From Bacteroidaceae bacterium (GTDB taxonomy: Bacteria; Bacteroidota; Bacteroidia; Bacteroidales; Bacteroidaceae): DNA of 64,000 nt. The translations under genes were made by a program, and so were the position numbers. How positions within the stretch are numbered: position 1 is the first letter of the stretch; each line of letters opens with the position of its first letter. The notes beneath the pieces are model-generated. The model saw only the letters and a list, made by a program, of their open reading frames with translations. It was not told the DNA's origin and did not search any database. The stretch is from the NCBI GenBank assembly GCA_017448825.1, contig JAFSKR010000043.1, forward strand, positions 1 to 64,000, read 5' to 3'. This document shows positions 38,260 through 44,729 of the stretch, one piece after another.

Positions 38260-38802
38260 CTAAAGCATAGCTTCAACATCTTTCTCAAAGTCCTTCGGCT
38301 CTGTAGTGGGAGCATATCGTTTGATGGTCTCGCCGTCCTTCGAGATGAGAAACTTGGTGAAGTTCCACTTGATGTCGCTGTCCTTCTCCACGCTGTTGCT
38401 GATGGTCTTGAACAGAGCCTTGGCTGCTTTAGCCTTCAGGCCGTTATACTCCTCGGTGGGAGCCTGTGTCTTCAGATACTCGAAAATAGGCTCTGCAGCA
38501 GGACCGTTCACGTCGGTCTTCTTCATAATCTGGAAGGTCACACCGTAGTTCAGCTGGCAGAACTCCTCAATCTGACCATCAGTGCCAGGGTCTTGCTCCT
38601 TGAACTGGTTGCAGGGGAAGCCGATGATGACCAGTCCCTTGTCCTTATACTTCTGGTTTAGTTCCTCCAGCCCAGCGAACTGAGGGGTGAAACCGCACTT
38701 ACTGGCTGTGTTCACAATCAACAATACCTTACCTTCGAACTGGGCGAAATCCAGTTCCTTACCTTTGCTCGTCAGAGCTTTGAAATCATAAATCCTTTTC
38801 AT
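38260..38802 (-). CDS. Glutathione-peroxidase-family thiol peroxidase
   Basis: 180 residues. The peroxidatic cysteine is in NTASKCGFTPQ (Cys36), so this is a cysteine rather than selenocysteine enzyme. The conserved Gln is in FPCNQFKEQDPG, and the Trp/Asn pair in KWNFTKFLI. Bacterial members mostly use thioredoxin. It is the first gene of the operon; peroxide should inactivate the OhrR-like repressor and raise its own removal enzyme. Confidence 0.95.
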   Translation of the reverse strand: MKRIYDFKALTSKGKELDFAQFEGKVLLIVNTASKCGFTPQFAGLEELNQKYKDKGLVIIGFPCNQFKEQDPGTDGQIEEFCQLNYGVTFQIMKKTDVNGPAAEPIFEYLKTQAPTEEYNGLKAKAAKALFKTISNSVEKDSDIKWNFTKFLISKDGETIKRYAPTTEPKDFEKDVEAML

Positions 38803-38818
38803 ACTTTTCTATGTTTTT

Positions 38819-38910
38819 ATCGTTTGCGATGCAAAGGTAAGAAGATTTATTTATATCGCAAGCGATTTAATGAAAATTTTAAGGATGTTTAACAATAAAT
38901 CGTGCACGAT
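38819..38910 (-). promoter_or_regulatory. Redox operon promoter with three ATCG-N4-CGAT palindromes
   Basis: The palindromes are ATCGTTTGCGAT (38819-38830), ATCGCAAGCGAT (38855-38866) and ATCGTGCACGAT (38899-38910). The leftward -7 box TACCTTTG is at 38832-38839, and a -33-like CTTG at 38859-38862 with N19 lies inside the second palindrome. The first palindrome covers the start site. This layout suits strong repression by a dimeric winged-helix protein, most simply the OhrR-like regulator. Confidence 0.75.
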
Positions 38911-38994
38911 ATAAACATTGGTGTTTTGGAAGGGCTATTGTGGCTATCTGAGAATGGGGCTTGGGAACATTGAAACGTTCTATTACTACGATGG

Positions 38995-40767
38995 TTACTT
39001 TTTCTTCTTTTTCTTGCCCTTGGAGGTTTTAGTGGTGCGTTTCAAGTCTCGATTGGCTCTTCCTTCCTTGGTCACTACTCGGCTATTCGTGTGAGCATGA
39101 TAGCTCCCGCTGTTCCCTCGGTTGATAAGTCTTGGCACATTGATGTGTTGAGGTAGTTCAAAGGTGGGTTTCACTTCCTGGAGAGCAGGGCTTTCGTTGC
39201 CGAAGCGGTCAATGGCAGTCACGGCATAGTGACGCACTTTCTGGGCACGTGCATTGAGTTGCCATTGGGTGTCGCAGACACGGGCTGCCAGGAGATTCTC
39301 GGCTTGGGTGATGTCAACAGGATAGGTGTTAGAGCCGTAGATATTATAGAGAAGACCCCCGACCCTTGAAGAAGGAGGGTTAACACAGTCTTTGTCGTTA
39401 GGGGCTATTGTGGCAACGTTGTGTAAGCCCTCCATGCTTCCCGTCCCCTCTCCCTCTGAGGGCTGGGGGGCAGGTTGTGGCTGGGGGGCTTGCCAATGGA
39501 GCGTTCCGTTTTCGTATTGAATAGAGGTGGGGGCAGCGGGTGCAAGGGTGTCGCCCATCCATGTCATGCGGGCAGTGAGGGCTGGATAGGGGAAGAACTC
39601 GTCACAAGTAGTGTCGTAGATGCCCTTGTAGTTTTTGGTGAGGAACTCGCCGCGATAGAAGGCGATGCCGCCGATGCCGCTGTTGCGTGCTGTGTGCATC
39701 TCGGCACGCACTTCATTGAGGGTCCATCTGCCTTCGCGAGGGTCGAGGAAGTAGATGCCAAGTCCAGGTACAATGGGATGCCCATGAGAGTTCTCAAGCC
39801 ACTGGAAGAGGAAGGGGTAGTAGTTGTTGCCCGTGAAGTACATCATGGGGAAGAGGAGGTCTTGCAGGTCTTCCTTCAGCCAAAGTATGGGGTCTTGCCA
39901 TACAGCATTGTAGCCATTCCAGCCGCCAGCACTGTATCGATGGGTGTCGGCGTATTTGCCGATAGGCGAACTGCTGAGCTTCACCCACGGCTTGATGGGC
40001 TTCACCACATCGTGTACACGACGGACGATGCGTGTGATGTTTTCACGTCGCCAATCGGCTTTCGATAAACTTGAAGCACGTGGGTAGAGTTCGTCATCGG
40101 AGAAGTTGAAGATGAATTCAGGATAACGGATGTAGTCGAGCGAGATACCATCTACATCGTAGTTTTCGACAATCTCTCGACAGATGTTGGCGATGTAGTC
40201 GGCAGTTTCGGGCTTGCCAGGTATCATGAACATCTCGCCTCCCTTGGCTGTCTTCACCAATTCTTTGTGTTGCTTGACGATGGATGCTGAGCCGTAGCCG
40301 CTTTGTCGTTCCTTGGTGCCAATGGGGATGCACACCACCCATGTGTGTAGTTCCATGCCTCGCTTATGGCACTCTTCGATACAGAAAGCCAAAGGGTCGT
40401 ACCCCGGATTCATGCCAGCCTTGCCTGTCAGTGAGAGTTCCCAAGGTTCAATCTTGGATGGATAAAGAACGGCGGCACGGACACGTGTCTGGAAAATGAC
40501 CGTGTTGATGTTGGCACGTTTGTAGTTGTCAAGAATTTTGATGAGTTCCTGCTTCTGACGTTCGCGGCTGGCGGCATCAGTTGCTTTGGTGCGTGGCCAG
40601 TCGAGTCCATTGATAGTGGTGAGCCAGACGGCACGAGTTTCGCGGAGAGGGTGTACTTTCTCGTAGAGATATTCGGTGCGTGAAAATGTGTCATTCTGTG
40701 ACCAAAGAGTTGTAATCACAAGACTCAAAAACGCCCCCAAAATAGATGCTTTATATCGATTAGTCAT
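38995..40767 (-). CDS. GHL10-family (DUF187) glycosyl hydrolase-like exported protein
   Basis: 590 residues starting MTNRYKASIL; an alternative start is at 40776, and the longest start at 40791 overlaps the -7 box. After a signal/anchor segment comes the GHL10 domain (about 45-430): ETRAVWLTTINGLDWP, INTVIFQTRVRAAVLYPS, DVDGISLDYIRYPEF with the conserved Asp. The C-terminal fibronectin-like part is interrupted by a Pro/Gln/Gly-rich stretch (PQPQPAPQPSEGEG... to ...SSRVGG), and the protein ends in six lysines. Family members act on cell-wall or surface glycans. Confidence 0.85.
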   Translation of the reverse strand: MTNRYKASILGAFLSLVITTLWSQNDTFSRTEYLYEKVHPLRETRAVWLTTINGLDWPRTKATDAASRERQKQELIKILDNYKRANINTVIFQTRVRAAVLYPSKIEPWELSLTGKAGMNPGYDPLAFCIEECHKRGMELHTWVVCIPIGTKERQSGYGSASIVKQHKELVKTAKGGEMFMIPGKPETADYIANICREIVENYDVDGISLDYIRYPEFIFNFSDDELYPRASSLSKADWRRENITRIVRRVHDVVKPIKPWVKLSSSPIGKYADTHRYSAGGWNGYNAVWQDPILWLKEDLQDLLFPMMYFTGNNYYPFLFQWLENSHGHPIVPGLGIYFLDPREGRWTLNEVRAEMHTARNSGIGGIAFYRGEFLTKNYKGIYDTTCDEFFPYPALTARMTWMGDTLAPAAPTSIQYENGTLHWQAPQPQPAPQPSEGEGTGSMEGLHNVATIAPNDKDCVNPPSSRVGGLLYNIYGSNTYPVDITQAENLLAARVCDTQWQLNARAQKVRHYAVTAIDRFGNESPALQEVKPTFELPQHINVPRLINRGNSGSYHAHTNSRVVTKEGRANRDLKRTTKTSKGKKKKKK

Positions 40768-40784
40768 TATTCTCATTAATTTTT

Positions 40785-40816
40785 TTTGCAAAGGTAAGGA
40801 TTATTCCGTACTTTTG
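40785..40816. promoter_or_regulatory. Overlapping divergent promoters of GHL10 and cstA
   Basis: Rightward: TTTG (40785-40788), N20, TACTTTTG (40809-40816). Leftward: TACCTTTG at 40789-40796, wholly inside the rightward spacer. RNA polymerase cannot occupy both at once. Confidence 0.75.
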
Positions 40817-40844
40817 CTCTCAATTTGTAAAAATATAAATTAAA

Positions 40845-42356
40845 ATGTTTACTTTTATTGTTTCTTTCCTGCTCCTTGTACTGGGTTATTTCCTCTATGG
40901 AGCCTTGGTGAATTGGGTTTTTGGTGCCGACCCCCAACGAAAGACACCGTGTTTTGTTTCTCAGGATGGGGTGGACTATATTCCGCTGCCGACATGGAAG
41001 GTTTTCTTGATTCAGTTCCTGAACATTGCCGGAACGGGACCCATCTTCGGCGCCATCTTGGGCGTGCTGTTTGGTCCTGCGGCCTATCTTTGGATTGTGT
41101 TGGGTTGCATCTTTGGAGGTGCGGTGCACGACTATATGTCGGGTATGATTAGCCTCCGCAAGAATGGAGCAAGTCTGCCAGAGATAGTGGGTGACGAGTT
41201 GGGCACGGGTGCGCGTATGGCACTGAGAGTCCTCTCGCTGGTGCTGATGGTGCTGGTAGGTGCTGTGTTTGTTACGACTCCTGCGGGTCTGTTGGCGAAT
41301 ATGGTTGGCGGCGATACATGGTTCGGACAAAGCCTTACGTGGGTGGTGCTCATCTTTATATATTATATATGTGCGACCCTGTTGCCGATAGACAAACTGA
41401 TAGGCAAAATTTACCCTCTCTTCGGAATGGCATTGCTCATCATGGCGTTGGGCATGATGTATGGCATCTTTGCCTATAGCAGTGAGATGCCTGAAATTAC
41501 AGAGGCGTTCAGCAACCATCATCCGACGAGTTCGATTCCGATATTCCCAGGGTTGTGCATCACGATAGCCTGTGGTGCCGTGTCAGGTTTCCATGGAACA
41601 CAAAGCCCCATGATGGCACGTTGTTTGCAGAACGAGAAGTATGGTCGTCCCATCTTCTATGGAGCCATGATAACAGAAGGTTTGGTGGCACTGATATGGG
41701 CGGCTGCAGCGATTGCCTTTGCCAGCAGTTTTGATGTGACACAGTTTGGTATGACAGGTGAGGAACCTCCGTATGAGAAACTGTGGGCCATCATGACGAA
41801 TGGTGGCACGTCAGGACCTAACCCGGCTGTGCTGGTGAATAAGGTTTGTTCGACATGGCTTGGTTCGGTGGGTGCAGTACTGGCAGTGCTGGGTGTGGTG
41901 GCCGCTCCGGTGACGAGCGGTGACACAGCGTTCCGTAGCGCACGATTGATTGCAGCCGATTTCATGCACTACAAACAGGATAAAATATATAAGCGTCTGC
42001 TGCTTTCAGTACCGCTCTTCGTGGTGAGCATCGTGCTGATGTTCATCAATTTCGACATCTTGTGGCGTTATTTTGCTTGGTTCAACCAGACCTTGGCAGT
42101 CATCACGTTGTGGACCATTACAGTATGGCTCACGAAACGGAGTGTTGCAGAAGGTACAAAGCGCTATGCTTACCTCATCGCATTGGTGCCGTCACTGTGG
42201 ATGACCCTGATATGTTCTACCTACATCATGATTGCCCCAGAAGGGTTCCAACTCAATCATGTCGTGGCATACTCCATCGGTGGTGCAGTAACGGTGGGTG
42301 CACTCGTGTGGTACATCTTGTGGGCAAGAGGAATTGCAAAGACACGAAATAGATGA
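40845..42356 (+). CDS. cstA: CstA-family carbon starvation protein
   Basis: 503 residues with a dozen or more predicted membrane segments. Signature blocks are GPIFGAILGVLFGPAAYLWI, GGAVHDYMSGMISLR, and GAVSGFHGTQSPMMARC. CstA and BtsT relatives take up pyruvate or peptides when carbon is scarce. The protein is shorter than E. coli CstA (about 700), as is usual for Bacteroidetes. It begins an operon: the next gene starts in the ATGA overlap with its stop. Confidence 0.93.
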   Translation: MFTFIVSFLLLVLGYFLYGALVNWVFGADPQRKTPCFVSQDGVDYIPLPTWKVFLIQFLNIAGTGPIFGAILGVLFGPAAYLWIVLGCIFGGAVHDYMSGMISLRKNGASLPEIVGDELGTGARMALRVLSLVLMVLVGAVFVTTPAGLLANMVGGDTWFGQSLTWVVLIFIYYICATLLPIDKLIGKIYPLFGMALLIMALGMMYGIFAYSSEMPEITEAFSNHHPTSSIPIFPGLCITIACGAVSGFHGTQSPMMARCLQNEKYGRPIFYGAMITEGLVALIWAAAAIAFASSFDVTQFGMTGEEPPYEKLWAIMTNGGTSGPNPAVLVNKVCSTWLGSVGAVLAVLGVVAAPVTSGDTAFRSARLIAADFMHYKQDKIYKRLLLSVPLFVVSIVLMFINFDILWRYFAWFNQTLAVITLWTITVWLTKRSVAEGTKRYAYLIALVPSLWMTLICSTYIMIAPEGFQLNHVVAYSIGGAVTVGALVWYILWARGIAKTRNR

Positions 42357-42535
42357 AGATATATGTTTGGCAGCCATTGGCCTTTTTTGTGGTAGGTCTG
42401 GGCTTTTACATCTACAACGGTGTGACATGGAACACATGGGTCAACTACCTGCCGCACATCATTGGATATGCCTTGATTTGTGGTGCCTTGGCATGGGCAC
42501 GCTATCGTCAGGAACAACTTAAAAAACAGTCGTAA
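42353..42535 (+). CDS. Two-helix small membrane protein, partner of CstA
   Basis: 60 residues: helix one about 6-24 (WQPLAFFVVGLGFYIYNGV), helix two about 33-48 (LPHIIGYALICGALAW), then a basic tail RYRQEQLKKQS. It overlaps cstA by four bases, so it is translationally coupled. Small accessory proteins next to CstA are known in other bacteria (the YbdD/KstC type), but this one does not resemble them clearly. A role in transporter stability is an inference from context. Confidence 0.75.
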   Translation: MKIYVWQPLAFFVVGLGFYIYNGVTWNTWVNYLPHIIGYALICGALAWARYRQEQLKKQS

Positions 42536-42536
42536 T

Positions 42537-43070
42537 ATGAAAAAAGCTATCTTTACACTTCTTTTTGCCGTAGTGGGCATTAGCAGTGCGTTTGCACAGT
42601 TTGAGAAAGGCAAGTACTATCTGGGAGCAACCACCAATGCGGCAGGGCTTTCCTACAACAAGCACGAAAAGCTTGGCATCAACCTCGGCATCAACGGAGG
42701 ATATATGTTCGAAGAGGCATGGATGCTGATTACAGAAGTGGGTTTTGACTATCGCGACAAGGATTTGCAGAAGCTCTATGCAGGAATGAAGTGTCGATAT
42801 CTCATCGAGCAGAACGGACTCTTCATTCAGGCTGGTGTCAAGTATGTGCACGGGGCACCCAGCTACAACGATTTGATGGTCACCCCCGAGCTTGGCTACT
42901 GCTTCTTCCTCAATCGCCATCTCACCATCGAGCCATCCCTCTATTGTGACATATCAACGAACAATTTCTCTGACTACACCAAGGCAGGTGTGAAGGTTGG
43001 ATTGGCATGGTATTTTGACAATAGTAAAAAGCCTTCCGATTATGTTAAGCGTCTCAGAACTAAACGATAG
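42537..43070 (+). CDS. Small outer membrane beta-barrel protein
   Basis: 177 residues from MKKAIFTLLF (an earlier in-frame Met lies inside the preceding gene). A signal peptide of about 20 residues ends in SAFA. The mature part alternates polar and aromatic residues in about eight strands (KYYLGATTNAAGLSY, LGINLGINGGYMF) and ends in VGLAWYFDNSKK. It is a porin-like family of unknown ligand. It starts 1 nt after the small membrane gene, and its last 29 bases overlap nadC. Confidence 0.85.
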   Translation: MKKAIFTLLFAVVGISSAFAQFEKGKYYLGATTNAAGLSYNKHEKLGINLGINGGYMFEEAWMLITEVGFDYRDKDLQKLYAGMKCRYLIEQNGLFIQAGVKYVHGAPSYNDLMVTPELGYCFFLNRHLTIEPSLYCDISTNNFSDYTKAGVKVGLAWYFDNSKKPSDYVKRLRTKR

Positions 43071-43920
43071 ACTTATCGACCTCGCCTTTGCAGAAGACAT
43101 CGGCGACGGCGACCATACCACACTCTGTTGCATCCCTGCTGATGCCTATGGCGAGAGCAAGCTCCTCATCAAGGAGGAGGGCATCTTTGCTGGTGTGGAA
43201 ATCGCCAAGGAAGTGTTCCGTCGCTTCGATCCCACCATGCAGGTTGAGGTCTATGTTGAGGATGGTGCCCATGTCCGTCCTGGCGATATCGTCATGTCCG
43301 TGAAGGGCAAGGAACAAAGCCTTTTGCAGACCGAACGCCTCATGCTCAACATCCTTCAGCGCATGAGCGGCATCGCCACCATGACCCACAAGTATCAGCA
43401 AGCCCTCATCGATGCTGGCACCAAGACCCGTGTGCTCGACACCCGCAAGACCACCCCTGGTATGCGTATGCTGGAGAAGGAAGCCGTGAAGATTGGTGGC
43501 GGCATGAACCACCGCATCGGTCTCTTCGACATGATTCTGCTGAAAGACAATCACATTGACTTCTGCGGTGGTGTGCATAATGCCATCTCACGTGCCAAGC
43601 AGTACTGCAAGGACCACGGGAAAGACCTGAAAATTGAGTGTGAGGTGCGTAACTTCAAGGAACTCGAGGAAGCCCTTGCCGAAGGTTGCGACCGAATCAT
43701 GTTCGACAACTTCACACCCGAAGACACCGAAAAGGCGGTCAAACTCGTGGCTGGTCGTGCCGAAACCGAATCTTCAGGCGGCATCACCTTCGACACCATG
43801 ATTCCCTATGCCAAAGCCGGTGTCGATTTCATCTCCTTCGGTGCCTTGACCCACTCGGTCAAAGGGCTCGACATGAGTTTCAAGGCAGCAGGAAGTGATA
43901 AGTTGATTATCAAGAAATAG
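43042..43920 (+). CDS. nadC: Nicotinate-nucleotide pyrophosphorylase (carboxylating)
   Basis: 292 residues starting MLSVSELNDRLID inside the OMP gene's end. Quinolinate phosphoribosyltransferase motifs are EDIGDGDHTT, ERLMLNILQRMSGIAT, RVLDTRKTTPGMR (substrate-binding Arg/Lys), GGGMNHRIGLFDMILLKDNH and IMFDNF. It converts quinolinate and PRPP to nicotinate mononucleotide in de novo NAD synthesis. nadA and nadB are not in the window. The coupling to cstA through overlapping genes is unusual metabolically. A long hairpin follows. Confidence 0.96.
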   Translation: MLSVSELNDRLIDLAFAEDIGDGDHTTLCCIPADAYGESKLLIKEEGIFAGVEIAKEVFRRFDPTMQVEVYVEDGAHVRPGDIVMSVKGKEQSLLQTERLMLNILQRMSGIATMTHKYQQALIDAGTKTRVLDTRKTTPGMRMLEKEAVKIGGGMNHRIGLFDMILLKDNHIDFCGGVHNAISRAKQYCKDHGKDLKIECEVRNFKELEEALAEGCDRIMFDNFTPEDTEKAVKLVAGRAETESSGGITFDTMIPYAKAGVDFISFGALTHSVKGLDMSFKAAGSDKLIIKK

Positions 43921-43927
43921 AAAATTA

Positions 43928-44038
43928 AAAATAAAGTGAAGAGTGAAAAGTGAAAAATTTGCTGCCGCAGCAGTAAGCCAACAAGAATGACTAACAAGTG
44001 CGGTAGCAAATTTTTCACTTTTCACTTTATTTTTTCAC
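43928..44038. repeat. Long inverted repeat with TTTGCTRCCGCA core, shared terminator
   Basis: The left arm (about 43928-43969) contains AGTGAAAAATTTGCTGCCGCA, and the right arm (about 43999-44038) its complement TGCGGTAGCAAATTTTTCACT. The stem is about 38 bp with one 7-nt bulge and a loop of about 30 nt. It ends nadC and the convergent HU-like gene. The same core occurs at 55188-55289. Confidence 0.75.
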
Positions 44039-44439
44039 TCTTCTTCATCCAGCATCTCCACATCCTCAAACTCCATCTTTTTCAGCGTTTCTTGAAATTC
44101 CTTGTGGGGATAAAAACGCACTTTCACGGAGTGTATGCACTTGGCACTGAGTTGTTCAGCCGATTCGGCACTTGTTGCATTAAAAACAGGTCTCAACGTG
44201 CCAATGCCGCCAATCTGTACGCTGTGTCCCAAACTCAAATAGTGCCGCAATCGGTCAGACATGGCACAGGCAATGCCTTTCACTTGTGCTTGTGCCACGC
44301 CTTGCGACATCATGCACTCTTTCACAAAATCCTCGAATGATACAGGCGTAGGGCACACCTGTTGCATCAGCCATGCCTCATGGGTCGTGTGGTCGGGGTT
44401 GATGACTTGTCTCTTCACTTTACGGTAAGCGATACTCAT
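44035..44439 (-). CDS. HU-family DNA-binding-like protein
   Basis: 134 residues. It resembles the Bacteroidetes HU-related group: an N-terminal MSIAYRKVKRQVINPDH, the helical VSFEDFVKECMMSQGVAQAQVKGIACAMSDRL, then a beta segment GHSVQIGGIGTLRPVFNA (GxGxxR/P-like turn), ending in an acidic tail EFEDVEMLDEEE. It is probably a nucleoid-associated protein, possibly with a modified DNA-binding arm. It is monocistronic, with the promoter at 44519-44526. Confidence 0.75.
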   Translation of the reverse strand: MSIAYRKVKRQVINPDHTTHEAWLMQQVCPTPVSFEDFVKECMMSQGVAQAQVKGIACAMSDRLRHYLSLGHSVQIGGIGTLRPVFNATSAESAEQLSAKCIHSVKVRFYPHKEFQETLKKMEFEDVEMLDEEE

Positions 44440-44518
44440 AGTTATAAAACTTTTTTGTGGGTTAATATCGAAGGTTAACTAATACTTTCAACACTCTTTT
44501 TCTTCTGTTTTTACGCTG

Positions 44519-44526
44519 CAAAGATA
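44519..44526 (-). promoter_or_regulatory. -7 box for the HU-like gene
   Basis: TATCTTTG on the minus strand, about 80 nt before the start codon. 44527-44634 shows nothing else. Confidence 0.6.
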
Positions 44527-44634
44527 CAACATTTTTTCGCCAAAGTCAATACCTTTTTGCAAGTGGATCATATTAAGCCACTTGCAAACACTTCTTCCCC
44601 AATTTCTGCATAGATGCTTCAATGATTAACAAAT

Positions 44635-44703
44635 CGTACCCCTCGGGTTCGCCGTGCCGTACCCGAGGGGTACACCACAGCGTACCCGAGGGGTACGGTT
44701 TTG
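44635..44703. repeat. Three tandem 23-bp dyad units (family B)
   Basis: Units at 44635-44657, 44658-44680 and 44681-44703 are each exactly 23 bp. Units two and three carry the palindrome CGTACCC-GAG-GGGTACG fully or in part. Unit one has the centre inverted (ACCC-CTC-GGGT). The sequence is unrelated to family A but has the same period, copy number and trailing GGTTTTG. It lies in the 3' region of the 726-residue exported protein gene. Confidence 0.85.
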
Positions 44704-44729
44704 TAGAATAGAGATAAACAGCCCTGATT

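Noticed and set aside
38995-39020. Poly-lysine end of the GHL10 protein as a sign of a frameshift
   Set aside because: The frame upstream is continuous, and Lys-rich ends are common in exported Bacteroidetes proteins.
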